From Hippasteria phrygiana (taxonomy: Eukaryota > Echinodermata > Asteroidea > Valvatida > Goniasteridae): 64,000 nt of DNA. The stretch spans positions 43,553-107,552 of the forward strand of contig JAZGUH010000712.1 of NCBI GenBank assembly GCA_037893225.1. Reading direction: 5' to 3'. Below, one piece after another: positions 12,213-24,372 of the stretch (position 1 is the first letter of the stretch; every line of letters begins with the position of its first letter). The translations under genes were made by a program, and so were the position numbers. The notes below the pieces were generated by a model that saw only the letters and a list, made by a program, of their open reading frames with translations, had not been told where the DNA came from and did not search any database.

Positions 12213-13572
12213 AGCCCAAGCCCAAGTTTGAGCTCCGGTGAGAAAGTGATTGTTATGTCAGGATGACCCCAACTCAAATTAACGATGCGCTTCGTAAACT
12301 TTCTGAATTAAGTACTTTAGAAAGTTTTCGATGTTTTATTAGCCCATTTCTTTTACTAGTGTTGGGATTTTTTTTTTTAAGTAAATGAACAAGGAAAGGT
12401 TGTAAGTGTCTTGCTTTGCCGGCTATCAATACAAAGTGATCGAAAAGGCGCACATAACATTTCTTTTTGGGCAACTAAACCCTTTTTTACCGACTGAGGG
12501 CGCTGTACCGACGCCACAAACAGCCCATTATTGAAAATTTTACCAAATTACCAAAATCTTTACAGATTTAATTGTATCCATTTTCCTTTTTGCGACACAG
12601 AATGCACGTTAATGCTGTTGCCCAACAATTTCGGCCACGATTGCAATGGCGACTTATAATTTAAAGTCCATTTCCTGTACCGCGAATGCAGCGAGTTTCG
12701 CAGAAGTTTAAAGCTTGATCTGGTTTTCTTAAATTCCCGACAGCATAATTCAAGTTACAGACATCCTAGAATCATGAAAAACAGTTTTGAAAAAAATCAG
12801 AGCCTTCATTAATGTTTTACATATAACACAAAAATGACAAATGTCACCATTTAAAAAGGGTTTTACCACCATGCACAGTGCTATTTTAAACCAGGAACAC
12901 CGGGGTTTAACCCCTACTATCTACCGTGACTCACTGAAGTGTTTAAAGTGCACCACTTAGTCTAGTACACGGGACCTAGTTAGGCTTTTTTTCGCATCCG
13001 AATGCTAGGACAGCGCAATCAGGGAGAAGTGTCTTGCTTAGGGACAGAAGTGGGCCGGGGAAATCAAGGTCGACAATCACAGCCACTATTCGTGTAATGT
13101 ATGTATGCCCCCCCCCCCCCCCCTTGTTTCAAGGGGGATTAAGGAGTTTATTTTTTAGAGTACATGTAATTGTATTCGACGAGTCGATACTGTATTTTGC
13201 AGCAAGGCAGTGTTGGAGTAAAGGCTTCGACACTCAAGGCCAAGACCAAGGCCCTATACAAATAAATGACTACACGTAGGCCTACTTGTGTGTAGCCACA
13301 CCGTCATGAATCGCTTTTATTACGAAAAGAAACTCATTTTTGTAACACAAAAGTGCAAAGAAATAAGATAGAAGTAATTTTTATCAACGTTTATTTTTCA
13401 TCTTTATTAATCAATATTAATGTTTCTGAAAATAAATTATAAAAGGGAAGTCAACAAACACCCCCCCCCCCCCAAAAAAAAACTTTTGAGAAGATGTTTT
13501 TCGCCCGCTTCACATAGAACAGCCCTCTGTGTGTTTTCACATAATGCGACATATACCCCTTTTTGTACAGCG

Positions 13573-13633
13573 GTCACTTTACTGTCATTTAGGGGATTGA
13601 ACATGAATGTTTTCCCATAATTGGCAGGACATA
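13573..13633 (-). pseudogene. Walker A fragment, copy 1
   Basis: Same coding as the copy at 16.7 kb (PANYGKTFMFNPLND), but the first Gly of the P-loop reads Cys (TGTCCTGCC). It lies at the corresponding place of the first tandem unit, downstream of a frameshifted second exon. No first (Rep) exon belongs to this unit. Confidence 0.5.
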
Positions 13634-13984
13634 TGAAAATCGGAATTCTTTTCCCTATTTTTTGTTGAACCCTCACGTGATCGGCCACTCTCAGGCACAT
13701 GGGCGTAAATCACGGGGGGGGGGGTAATAGTGTGCATAATTATTTGCATAAGATGTACACAGCCTACACAGGGGAACCAGACCTTTGTATTATAAATAGC
13801 GCCCCCTAGTGGCATATTGTCTCCAGTCCGCGTCGTGTCGTCCCCTGGCCCTGTCCCCCCCTCTTTTCGAATTTCTTTGGGTCGGCCAGGATTTGTCACC
13901 CCCATCCCCACAAGGATTTACGCCACTGCTCAGGCATATGTGCAATACTACTAAGTGGGGGCCGTATTTCATTCATGCTACACT

Positions 13985-14191
13985 GGTAATCATCAAGTTT
14001 CTATACCCCTTCCCTCCAACAACATGTAGAAACTGCTGGCAAAATGTCTATCCCATTGTCAAAATGTCAAATGCACTCACCAGCCTGTGGTCGTTGCATT
14101 CACAACCGTCTTGTGCAGCCTCACGTTTTATGTCAATTCTGGTCATTGTAGATCTCGGCATTTCTCGCGACTCTGCTATTTCCAAACCGAC
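13985..14191 (-). pseudogene. Second exon of Rep/helicase-like gene, copy 1 (frameshifted)
   Basis: Acceptor tttttag/GTC, then VGLEIAESREMPRSTMTRID and GCECNDHRL. Relative to the copy at 17.2 kb it has an 8-base insertion (repeating AAAATGTC) just after the L codon region, which shifts the NGID part out of frame. It is a duplicated remnant without its Rep exon. Confidence 0.5.
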
Positions 14192-16208
14192 CTAAAAATG
14201 GCAACCAAAATGGTAAAAAGAGACCATAATTAATTAAGCAAATTGAACGAATTCTCTCGGATACGAGGATTTACTTCTTCTGCCCAGAAATAATGTTGGC
14301 CTACATCAAATTGCATATCGGTACGATGTATTATTGTGACCAATTAACATACAGGCCTATTCGACGCGTCACTATCGTGACATGTCAAATATAGCTGATC
14401 ACAACGGCGGTGGAACAGGGTGGGGGGGGGGGGGGGGGAGCTTGGGTCCCGTTGGGGTCCCTTTTTCCATTAGAGGGAAATGCCCTCCTTTTTTGGCAGT
14501 TCCATCCACAGAGAAAACAGAAAAAAGGAAGCAGCCGGCCGGCACCGGCGCTGCTTTTTTCCCCGCTCCCCCCCCCCCCCCCCCCCCAAACTTTCAAAAG
14601 TGTTTACAAATACACTCGTGTATTATGTACAATATTATTACACCGCTTGAACTATTTATAGTAGAAATTAATATTCCTCTCGAAGCAGGAGTTCCACAGA
14701 GATACAGAACGAGGGGGAAAAGCTATTGGCATAGCTTCTACATCAAGGTACAGTCGGAGTATATTGGTGAGTACAGGGGGCGGGGATAGCCGAGTTTCAC
14801 GCTCAAATACTTGGTGGAACCATGCTGGAAAAACCGGTAGAACATTTCCCATGAAAATACTTATGAATAAATATGAATAAAGTCTGATGTTTTAATCCGG
14901 AGCCCGAGTCTGTTAATATATTTACGTATAATTCAAGGCTTCAGATTGGCAATGGGACTGGGGAAAAGCTGGAGACGAAGCCGAAGCCCAAGCCGAAGCC
15001 ATGGTTTCAGAAACCCCCTAAGTAGCAACAGATCTCCAGTAAGAAAGTGATTGTCAGGATGACCCCAACTCTTCTCCAAGCAAATTAACGATGCGCTTCG
15101 TAAACTTTCTGAATCAAGTACTTTAGAAAGTTTTCGATGTTTTATTAGCCCATTTCTTTTACTAGTGTTGGGATTTTTTTTTTTAAGTAAATGAACAATG
15201 AAAGGTTGTAAGTGTCTTGCTTTGCCGGCTATCAATACAAAGTGATCGAAAAGGCGCACATAACATTTTCTTTTTGGGCAACTAAACCCTTTTTTACCGA
15301 CTGAGGGCGCTGTACCGACGCCACAAACAGCTCTTTATTAAAAGTAAATTAATATATTAATTAACCTCCCATTGGGAGAAAAAAACATTTAACCAAATTT
15401 ACAAAATCTGTACAGATTTAATTGTATCCAGCGGCGTAACTAAGGTTGAATTTGTAGGGGGCACCTGCGGGTACACCAATTTTTACGGGGGAACCGAATG
15501 GCAACAGATGTATTGTTTGTGTGCAATTCGAAATTTCAAATGGGGGGCACCAGGGGGGCACGGACCTCCGGTGGGGGGGGGGGGGGGGGGGCACGTGCCT
15601 CCCCCCCCCCCCTCCGTTTTTGTTGCGTCTGTGCAGCAAGGTAGTGTTGGAGCACAGGCTTCGTCACAAGGCCAAGACCAAGGCCCTATAAAAAAATGAC
15701 TTCATAGGCCTACTTATGTGTAGCCACACCATCATGAATCGCTTTTATAGAGTTCCGAAGTGATGACGTCAACCAATGCAATGTTTGGAACCAGAATACA
15801 TTCCAAACTGCATGTTTTTGGAACCACTGCCTCGGCAACTGACGTCAGACTTCGGTACTCTATTACGAAAAGAAACTCTTTAATTTGGTGTAGGTTTGAC
15901 CCCTGTGGCATTTTGTGTTCGAGATATCTTGACATTTTGTGTATACTCCTATTTTCAACTTAACGGAAGTTCGTTGAGAGATATAGGCCTTTCAACACAA
16001 AAGTGCAAAGAAATAAGATGGAAGTACTTTTTATCAACATTTATTTTTCATCTTTATTAATAAATATTAATGTTTCTGAAAATACAATATGAAACGGAAG
16101 CCAACAAACCCCCCCCCCAAAAAAAAAATCACCTTTGCTTAGATTTTTTTCGCCCGCTTCACATAGAACAGCCCTCTGTGTGTTTTCACATAATGCGACA
16201 TAGGCCTA

Positions 16209-16625
16209 ACAAGGGCGGATCCAGGGGGGGGGGGGGGGGGGAAGGGGGCCATGCCCCCCCCCCCCAAAAAAAAAAACACTCCTTTTTTTTAAACTGTCGT
16301 CGCAAAAAGGCAGCCACTGCAATGGATTTCCAGCTCATCATTTAAAGGTATGATACACCATGCGCCTGTTCCACTGTATACAGTGTTTATGCTTTGTGTG
16401 ATTCAACAATGACACGAAAAAGTGTAAGTGTGAAAGTTTTAGCCCAAATCCGTAACCCGAATGATGAGAAAATAGTAAAATTGAAAAAACCCAAAATAAA
16501 ACAAAGTAAAAGAAAGGGAAACAAAGACTCTCCGTTTTATCTCATTTGTGCACATTTTTTTACCCTTTTTCGGGAAAGACATTTTTTTTGGGCCCCCAAA
16601 AATTGTGTACTGGATCCGCCCTTGA
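16209..16625. mobile_element. hAT-like MITE, GGGCGGATCCAG family, copy 1
   Basis: Ends AAGGGCGGATCCAG and CTGGATCCGCCCTT are inverted. The flanks AGGCCTAA and AGGCCTAC look like an 8-bp duplication, as for hAT elements. The inside has a G/C run near the left end and GTCGCAAAAAGGCA. Confidence 0.8.
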
Positions 16626-16645
16626 GGCCTACCCGTTTTTGTAGA

Positions 16646-16708
16646 GCGGGTCACTTTACTGTCATTTAGGGGATTGAACATGAATGTTTTCCCATAATTG
16701 GCAGGGCC
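16646..16708 (-). CDS. Walker A (SF3 helicase-like) exon fragment, copy 2
   Basis: Encodes GPANYGKTFMFNPLND followed by SKVT. GPANYGKT is a Walker A P-loop, typical of superfamily 3 helicases attached to Rep proteins. It lies downstream of the Rep-like exons on the same strand. Splice borders are unclear: a long G-run (16726-16748) sits directly upstream and a hAT-like MITE (16209-16625) directly downstream. No Walker B or arginine finger was found, so the gene is probably broken here. Confidence 0.5.
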
Positions 16709-16994
16709 GGTGTCGTACGAAAATCGGGGGGGGGGGGGGGGGGGGGGGTTAATAGTGTGCATAATTATTTTGCATAAGATGTACACAGCCTACACAGGGG
16801 AACCAGACCTTTGTATTATGAATAGCGCCCCCTAGTAGCATATTGTCTCCAGACCGCGTCGTGTCGTCCCCCTGTCCCCCTCTTTTCGAATTTCTTTGGG
16901 TCGGCCAGGATTTTGGTCACCCCCATCCCCACAAGGATTTACGCCACTGCTCAGGCATAATGTGCAATACTACTAAGTGGGGGCTGTATTTCAT

Positions 16995-17210
16995 TCATGC
17001 TACACTGGTAATCATCATGTTTCTATATGTTCCCCCTTCACTCCAACAACATGTAGACACTGCTGGCAAAATGTCTATCCCATTGTCAAATGCACTCACC
17101 AGCCTCTGGTCGTTGCATTCACAACCGTCTTGTGCAGCCTCGCGTTTTATGTCAATTCTGGTCATTGTAGATCTCAGCATTTCTTGCGACTCTGCTATTT
17201 CCAAACCGAC
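16995..17210 (-). CDS. Second exon of the Rep/helicase-like gene (copy 2)
   Basis: Acceptor ctttag/GTC at 17212-17210, phase 0, continuing directly from the first exon. It encodes VGLEIAESQEMLRSTMTRID and GCECNDQRL, then NGIDILPAV and GGTYRNMMI before a stop at about 16997. I align this with the linker ahead of the helicase in such proteins, where a GxYRN stretch precedes Walker A; this rests on memory. The true donor is uncertain (a GT lies in ACCAGTGTAGC). GCTG/gtgagtg inside is an alternative donor. Confidence 0.5.
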   Translation of the reverse strand, partial: VGLEIAESQEMLRSTMTRIDIKREAAQDGCECNDQRLVSAFDNGIDILPAVSTCCWSEGGTYRNMMITSVA

Positions 17211-17649
17211 CTAAAGATGGCAACCAAAATGGTAAAAAGAGCCACAATTAATTGAGCAAATTGAACGAATTCTCTCGGATACGAGGATTTACTTCTGCCC
17301 AGAAATAATGTTGGCCTGCATTAAATTGCATATCGGTACGATGTATTATTGTGACCAATTAACATACAGGCCTATTCGACGCGTCACTATCGTGACATGT
17401 CAAATATAGCTGATCACAACGGCGGCGGAACAGGGTGGTGGGGGGGGGGGGGGGTCTCATTGGCCCCCTCAGTTTTTCCATTGGGGAAATGGCCCCTTTT
17501 TTGGCAGTTCCGGCGCTGCTTTTGCCCCCCCCCCCCCCCCCCACACTTTCAAAAGTGTTTCGGCGCTGTTGACTGGTCACAAATACACTCTTGTATTATG
17601 CACCATATTATTACACCGCCTAAACTATTTATAGTGCTCAACTACAGTT

Positions 17650-18535
17650 GGAGGAGGGGGGGGGGGGGGGGGTGACAAATCCCGGCCAACCAAAGAAATC
17701 CGAAAAGCAGGGGGCGGGGGGGGGGGGGATGCTGTTCATAATGTACATCCAGAGTGACAATTTTAGCAGACTTTCTGCTGGAGCAGGCAGATTTGTTTGC
17801 AAAAAACACCAACATCTTAGGAATGTCTCGACTTTAAGAAAATGCGCACGTAAGTGTATATAGCGTGTAACGTTATTGCACTAAGCGAAACTTTCGACCA
17901 ATGATATTGACGCTAGTGGCGTGGCGCCCTCTATTGGCCAGTGTCCGGCAGATGATTAGCGTTTAAGGTTGCACACCAGTAAATAAACTTCCATAGACTC
18001 CAATGATAAATACGCAAACTTCCAAAATTCAGGAAAAATACTTAGAACTTTCCAAGGCGTTCGAGACACCAAATTAAAGCTTATTTCAGTTTCTGTTCAA
18101 TTTTTTGGGGATTAACCAATGAATTTTGGGAGAAATTTCCACCCAAAGATGATACCCCCTAAAAAGTAGTCCCGTAGGCCCATCGCCAGCTGGAAAGATG
18201 ATGCCTACACTCCATTGCAAAATAGAGCACTTTTAGGGCCCAATTTCATCCGAATTTCACAGCAATACAAGCTGGCAGTCCTGTGCACGGCTTCCAGCCT
18301 TCTCTATTACAAACCCTCAACTCCATGGCGCACAAAATGCTCTAAAAGCAGAGAATTTGAGGGGTCGCAAATCGGGATTTGGCCGGGGTAGGCAATTTTC
18401 GGCCCATTTACTGGTCTGCACCCTTAAGGGGTGTGCCAACAAAGAAAGGAGACATTTACATTGTTAATATTTCACTTTTAAAAGTCGGATCCTTAAGAAT
18501 TCAAAAATATCACACTACAAATCTAAAATGTTCAC
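17650..18535. other. Intron-like stretch of the Rep-like gene
   Basis: Lies between the first and second exons of the Rep/helicase-like gene. It has G-runs at 17656-17672 and 17714-17729 with a CCCGGCCAACCAAAGAAATC piece that is an inverted copy of 13865-13900. No further exon is seen. Confidence 0.45.
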
Positions 18536-19192
18536 CTTGATTGCTTCATCTATGACTCTTCTGCTCCTGTTCACTATTAAACGGACGAGGTCCGTTTGCC
18601 CTGCCTGTCTCTGCCGCTCTGCGTAGGCTACCAATTGCAGACGGTTTTTCAGTTTATTTTCAACAACCAGTCGAGTTACATCGTATGGAGTCAACTTGGG
18701 GGCGCGCTTAATTCCGCTTCCTGATGGTTCGTCTTCGTTGGCGACAGCCCCGGGAGTGACCGATACTTGGGTGACCTGGACAATAGCTCGACATGCAGCA
18801 TCAGTGACTGGTGCAAAGGAACTGCTCAAGTCTGGATGGCCCTCCGACTGGAGATATGCTGGGTCACTTTTCGTCACGTACTTCCACGCGCTGTAGTAGT
18901 TGTGGTGAAGGCCTGAAAAAATTACTGAGAGTCCATCGTGGTAAGCTAAATGGTTACGTATTCGCAACCACCGCTGCGTTTTGTCCAGTTTTACCGAGAT
19001 GTGATACTGTACCCAACCGCCAGCGTGAAGTTCTTGAGAACACGCCCACTGAAGTACCCTCGCGGTGCTAGATCCTTCAAATGCGGCCACGACTTTCTCG
19101 GCAAACAATTGACGAGAAACGTCCGGAGACGCCTGGCTGAGTGTGATTAGGTAGACCTGACGCACTTGGCGGGAATCTAAATCACAAGCCAT
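18536..19192 (-). CDS. HUH-type Rep endonuclease-like exon
   Basis: ATG at 19192-19190; an open frame of 219 codons to a donor (AAG/gtgaac at 18536), phase 0. Motif 1-like VYLITLSQA is at residues 13-21, a His motif in GGWVQYHISVKL at 58-69 and the Tyr/Lys motif YYSAWKYVTK at 99-108. This order matches rolling-circle Rep endonucleases. The usual His-x-His here reads Gln-Tyr-His, so activity is doubtful. A basic stretch (IKRAPKLTPYDV) follows. I remember similar proteins, fused to a superfamily 3 helicase, from many marine invertebrates, but cannot name an accession. The next exon fits in phase at 17210. It could be a transposon gene or an old parvovirus-like insertion. Confidence 0.6.
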
Positions 19193-19199
19193 GACCAAC

Positions 19200-20230
19200 A
19201 ATTTGCGGGAATGGACAACGTAAAAGTGAACGTCTTTGCGTCGCTACACCCTGGGTGTATATAGGCCTACATGCAGCGGTGATGAGCGCGATTGTGCAAA
19301 CACTCGGTACAGGAATTTCACATTTGCTTCGAACGTTATTCGAGTGCTAAGACGTTGTTTCTGGTTACAAAAGGACTGTTGGTCCCGTCAATTGTGCTGA
19401 GCTTTTCACCGCATAGTTCCCCCACCCTATCTCTTTTTCATTCAAAAACATATGCAGGCGTTACCTTTTTGTAAACCGTAGTGCATAAAAGGTCAGATTT
19501 ATCCAGAGTGTGTAACCACTCGACTGAGTAAATAGACAAGTAGGTTGCTTACCTACGTTTTGTTCAAATTATTTAGTCTATTTGAAAGTTTTGGGAACCC
19601 CGCTTGGGAATGAATATTCAGTAGCCTGCCCTTTACCTATTTGACAATCGGAAGATTTTTGCTTGCATTGTCCTGTGCATGATTGAGTGAAATGCCTCTG
19701 TTCATCCAGGCGTAGGACTTGCTGCTGCGCGAATTTCAACATGGAGAAGGATCGTGAAGGGCGCTGTTAATTTATTCGTTCTCTTCGCTGTTGAGTTCAG
19801 CCCATTATTTTTTCTTCATTGTGCATCATTTAACTGGGCGTGTTGAGTATCTCCACCTTTCTCCTCCTAACAAACCGTCACAGACACACGAAGTAACACC
19901 TGCCATGGGGCTTGAGTGCGCGCCATACGCGCGTTTTTACCAAACCGAGCAATTTTCGTTTTCACAAAGTAACACCCAAGTGCACCGTTGTCATATGAAT
20001 ATCCGACTCCGGTGGAAATCGGACTCATTTTCAATATTATTGGTTAAACCCTCTCACGTGACCGGCCACTCTCCCAATTATTGATAGCATCGATCACTTA
20101 GGCATGTGAAATACTACCGTATTTCATAGTCACTAAAATTCAACTGCTACCCAACAATAATACGGATGAAGTAAATTATTGTCAAACCTTTCAAAGCGTT
20201 TTTCTCAGAATTGCATTTCCGCAACATACT
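19200..20230. other. Upstream region of the Rep-like gene, no element named
   Basis: A TATA-like TGTATATAGG (reverse CCTATATACA) lies at about 19256-19265, some 65-75 bases upstream of the ATG at 19192 on the minus strand, which could be its promoter. Otherwise nothing recognisable. Confidence 0.35.
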
Positions 20231-20235
20231 TGTTA

Positions 20236-20827
20236 AGGGCCGGTCACATTGACCACGATAACGATGACGAAAAAAAACAACGATTCGAATAATAGTCTGG
20301 TTCCCAGACCGAAATATTCTGACTATTACTGATGAATATTAGGTCCGGTAGCCGCCGATGTCACGTGATGAAAATGGGAGGAATTCCTCCCGTTTCCGAA
20401 AATATCCGCAGTTTTCCGAACTTGTTTTCGCATTTGGCTGTTAATAGATGTTCGTAATAACAAAATGTGTGTCAGGCCTGTGACAGATCCTGAAATTTGA
20501 ATTCCCAATTATACATACAAACTGAAAAAATCAATGCCATACTCTTGCAGTATTTTGTCGACCGGATTTTTGTAATATTAAATTTGAATGATGCCACTAA
20601 CATCACTCGTACTAACACTGCACGTCATGATCTATTTTAAGCCGTGGGTACTACCTGACCTAAGATTTAGACATCAGGGAATCTTCAGGTCAGGGAACCA
20701 GACTATGCGAATAAACGCTCTTTATTGGTGGGTAGAACGCGCGCGTATTACACGCGCGACAATTCCACCAATCAATGGCGTTCATTCTCACCATTTTCGT
20801 TATATCGTGGCCAGTGTGACCGGCCCT
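20236..20827. mobile_element. Harbinger-type MITE, 592 bp
   Basis: Ends AGGGCCGGTCACATTGACCA and GTGTGACCGGCCCT, flanked by TTA on both sides (20233-20235, 20828-20830), the target duplication of PIF/Harbinger elements. A second inverted pair inside (AGTCTGGTTCCCAGACC / GGGAACCAGACT) indicates a nested insertion. Confidence 0.82.
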
Positions 20828-20885
20828 TTACTTTGTGAAAACGAAAATCGTTTGCGTCAGTGTCCAAAGTGCGGCGCACACTTAA

Positions 20886-21840
20886 AGGAACCATGCTATA
20901 GGATTTACATTGCATTATTCCTGCTTAAAACAATAAAGTATTATCTTGACAATGATATTTTGTGACCAGAGTCAATTATTTTCCAGATTAAATATGAAAA
21001 AACATTTTTTGAACATGTTTGTCCAAGCTACTCCGCCCCCTGAGTGGGACCCTCATTAACATAAGTGAGTGATGTAGATCGAGGATCATTACATATTCTG
21101 CTCGAGCCAGCACCATTCATCACGCGTAAATTGAGTGTACATTCTTCATCCAAAATCTAAGCAAAATATAGCGTTTTTCGGCCATGCCGACAAGGTGTGT
21201 GGCTGCTGGATGCAGCAAAACAACGAAGGATGGAGTAAGCCTTCATTTATTTCCAACTGATGCGAAATATCGGAGAATTTGGACGGCGAAGGTGAAGGTG
21301 ACAAGAGCGTAGTGGTCCGGCCACAGCAGCTTCTCAGCGTTATGTAGCGACCACTTTGAGCCGTCGTGTTTTAATACTGGTATTTTCAACTCCTTTGGGA
21401 TGGCCATTAAAAATATGCTCAAGTCCACTGCCATCCAAACAAAGTTCCCAGATGTGAGTAAGATAAAGGCGAAAGCAGTTAAACGGCCCATTCCCCTAAG
21501 AGCCTTCGCTGAAAGGGAGAAAATCAGGGTAAGTTCGATGTGAGTTGTTGTTAAGTTGCAACTTACGAAATTGCACGTGTAGACCTAGTGTGTGTATATG
21601 GGCCGGGTCCAGACTATCGAGTCCATTCATGAATTTCGGTGCCTCGATCTACGTCACGAACAGCGCCCTCAATTTGAGTCTCAACAAATTCCAAAAAGGG
21701 GGGGGCAATTTTTGGGCGGCAAATAATCACACTAAAACTTCACTTGAACCAGTTTGGCTTTTAATTCACATTTAATACATATAAATGAATGTATTTATGA
21801 AATAAAATGCTATCCGGCAAATTTGAGAAGCATGGTTCCT
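20886..21840 (+). mobile_element. Kolobok-like element with THAP exon, copy 1
   Basis: Inverted ends AGGAACCATG and CATGGTTCCT flanked by TTAA (20882-20885 and 21841-21844). It is about 95% similar to the copy at 41 kb, including the whole THAP exon 21184-21528 with donor AGG/gtaagt. Here the frame shift of the other copy is absent, so CSDHFEPSCF is in frame, but a TAG at 21310-21312 interrupts the domain. The two copies therefore carry different lesions of a once intact exon. Confidence 0.82.
21184..21528 (+). pseudogene. THAP-domain exon with in-frame stop
   Basis: THAP domains are C2CH zinc-coordinating DNA-binding modules. Visible here: MPTRCVAAGCSK (first two Cys), HLFPTDAKYRRIW (including the conserved Pro and Trp), then CSDHFEPSCF (Cys and His). 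A TAG replaces a codon just before SGHSS. The exon is phase 0 and ends with a strong donor (GTAAGT). The basic tail KIKAKAVKRPIP follows the domain. It belongs to the surrounding transposon. Confidence 0.8.
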
Positions 21841-22224
21841 TTAAGTGTTAGTTCGTGAAACCGAAATTATTCATTGAGCGGTTTTCACGAAGTAACACCG
21901 CAGTGGACTTCGGTGGTTTCACAGCCGTGTTTTAACCGCGTTTGTTTTTTCTTTTTTGTAAGGGCCTACGCCTGAAGTACCGTAGCAAACCGGAAAAGAA
22001 AAGCAAAACTCTGTAAAGGTCTTATTTTTCGTGCACGGGTAAGAACAAAACAAAGAGGTTAAATTGCACAGACGTTAAAAAAGTATGCCCTCCCCCCAGG
22101 CGAAACATTTTGGGAGTCAACTTTTTGGGCAAATGTACGAAAACAAATTTCAGAACACCCCCTGCAAACAATCCTGGAAAATATGCCGTTTCAAAGTGAT
22201 GAAAATAATCACACAAATTGAGTA

Positions 22225-24345
22225 ATAACTTTTAGCTTCTATTTCCAAAGACGTCAATTTTTTTCGACGTAGAATACACAATTGGTGCTCTAAAAACCCA
22301 GAATACAGTTTATACATATATATTTGAAATTCTTTAATTACAAACGATATAAAATGAAATTTACAGTAATTATGCTATGGGATGTAAACGCATTTCTGTA
22401 TACAAAGACTCATAGACAAAATTATGCAACTTTGTTGATTGTCTGACGGAATATGGGGGGGGGGTAGGTTACGTACAACACGTTTGTTGCATACTGTTAG
22501 TTTTCGGTTACGTCATTTCTACGTCAAACACCAATAAATCTAACCAGCCGTGGACAATCGGCGCCATTGTGAAACTGATATAATCTTAATCATCGGCAGC
22601 ACGGGGGCTAAGCACAAGTGCGGATCGAGGGGGGGGGGGGGGGGCCAAAGGGGACCATGCCCCCACCCCCCCACCCCAAAAAAATTGTTTGTTATTTTAA
22701 CTGACGTCGCAAAAAGGCATGCAGCCACTGCGTACACACACACAAAACTCAGCCAAAAATTGTTTTGGCCCCTCCCAAAAAAATTGCAGAAAAGAGAAGG
22801 TTTGGCCCCCAAAAAGTTGTGTTCTGGATCCGCCCACCCCAAAGTTTAGATTAGCAAGTCCCTTCACCAAAAGTAAAGTCTTTTGGTCAATAAGTTTCCC
22901 GAATGTCTTTAATTTCTTGACATTGTTTGAAAAAAAGTCAAAAAATTAAAAGAAAGAAATCTAAAACATTTGTTTGGTTTTCCATCTAAAAGTTGGCTAC
23001 TATAGATGAATTTCACATTAGCCTCGTCTGCGCACTTCCGGGTTGAAAGCGAGGATGTCAATGCTAAACAAAAACAGTGCAATTCAACAAATTCATTCAT
23101 GCATGAATGAATCACGCCATAAAAGGCAGCGTAGCGCACGATCAGAATACTACAGTTATATAACTGGCATTGAGATCCTTGCTTTCAAACCAGGAAGTGG
23201 GCAGATCGGTGCTATTTTCATCAATTCGGGATTCCTCTATCAAAAAACTTACTTTAACCACCCCCCCCCCCCCCCCCCCCCCACCAAGTTCAATAAACAA
23301 AATGTTCGATACGGTAGTTTGTCATTCAATTAGACCCTTGCACAATTTTGCCATATTGAAACAGAAGCGAGAATGTTATATTCTTTCGCGTCGTTATCAT
23401 CTGTTTCTAAGCTCCATAAGTAAGATGTTAAACTATTATGTAAAAACCCATTCAAGTAACCGAGATACAGAAAACTGTTTCAAAGTGATGAAAAATAATC
23501 ACACGAATTGAGCAATAATGTTTAGCTTCTATTTTCAAAGCAAGTCATCCGAATACGGATCAATTTTTTTTCGACGAATAACACACTATTGGCATAATAT
23601 GGGAGGAGTTGTAATCTTTTTAAAATAAAACTCTACAAAAATATGCAAAAGTACAAACAGATACTCATGCATGTGTGTTCCCTACATGTTTGTTTCTTGT
23701 ACTCTGTCATTCACCTTTGAGAAAGAACTTGCTTAAGTTCGAAACGTCAGGCCAGCTAATTTTTTGATTTGTATATTTCAGGTCCATTCAGTCAGTCAGC
23801 AGTTTGCAGCAGTTTCATTCTTTTTCACTATATAATTTTGTTAGTATAAACTATGAATACAGTTTCTACAACATGCTCGTACATAATATTATGGTAAAAA
23901 TTATATAGATAATAGTTCTATACTTTGTCTAGAAAGGCTCTGAAAACCCATAATACATATATTTATAATTATTTAATTACAAATGATATCAAATTAAATT
24001 TACAGTAATTATGCTAAGGGATGTAAACGAATGTCTATGTACAACTATACAAAGCTTCGTAGACAAAATTATGCAAGAGAAGTCTGTTTGTAAATACGTT
24101 TCCAGAATGCCATTGGAATGTTGAAAACAAAAGTAAAACAATTAAGAGAAAGAATTTGTTGGGTTCCCCTCCAAAAGTTGGCGACTATACAAAAACTTAT
24201 TTTATCCCCTGTCCAATTCAATAAACAAAATGTCGGTTAACTATCACGCATCAGATCGATAGTTTGTCATGCAAATAGCCCATTGCACGATTGCGCCATA
24301 TTGGAACAGAAGCTAAACTATTATACTCTTTCGTGTCGTTACCGT
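22225..24345. repeat. Two copies of a ~700-bp dispersed repeat
   Basis: Shared words TTATGCTATGGGATGTAAACG, GACAAAATTATGCAA, CACCAATAAATCTAA and ATCGGCAGCACGGGGGCTA occur at 22.3-22.6 kb and in part at 23.98-24.3 kb, with a third copy at 34965-35790. No coding content. The region 23290-23980 has nothing else I can name. Confidence 0.7.
22617..22838. mobile_element. hAT-like MITE, GGGCGGATCCAG family, copy 2
   Basis: Starts GTGCGGATCGAGGGGG and ends TTCTGGATCCGCCCAC, with the shared internal GACGTCGCAAAAAGGCA. Shorter than copy 1. The open frames over it are composition artefacts. Confidence 0.75.
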
Positions 24346-24372
24346 CTGGGGCCAATTTCATAGAGCTGATAA

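Larger units (their letters stand above)
11650..14640. repeat. Tandem segmental duplication, copy 1 (~3 kb)
   Basis: Matches 14641-17640 in the same order: TATTCCTCTTGAAGCAGGAG, the GAAGCCGGAGCC tandem, TTAGCCCATTTCTTTTACTAG, the GCAGCAAGG..GTGTTGGAG segment, the Walker A fragment, the GCECN exon and GACATGTCAAATATAGC. Offsets vary between 2.4 and 3.0 kb because of indels, mostly in G/C runs and MITEs. Confidence 0.85.
14641..17640. repeat. Tandem segmental duplication, copy 2 (~3 kb)
   Basis: Second copy of the unit at 11650-14640. It has lost most of the 12-bp GAAGCCGGAGCC tandem and gained a 417-bp hAT-like MITE at 16209-16625. The Rep-like first exon lies just upstream (18536-19192), outside the duplication. 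Confidence 0.85.

Noticed and set aside
12089..12277. Leu-Arg repeat frame
   Set aside because: 12-bp GAAGCCGGAGCC tandem, no coding context.
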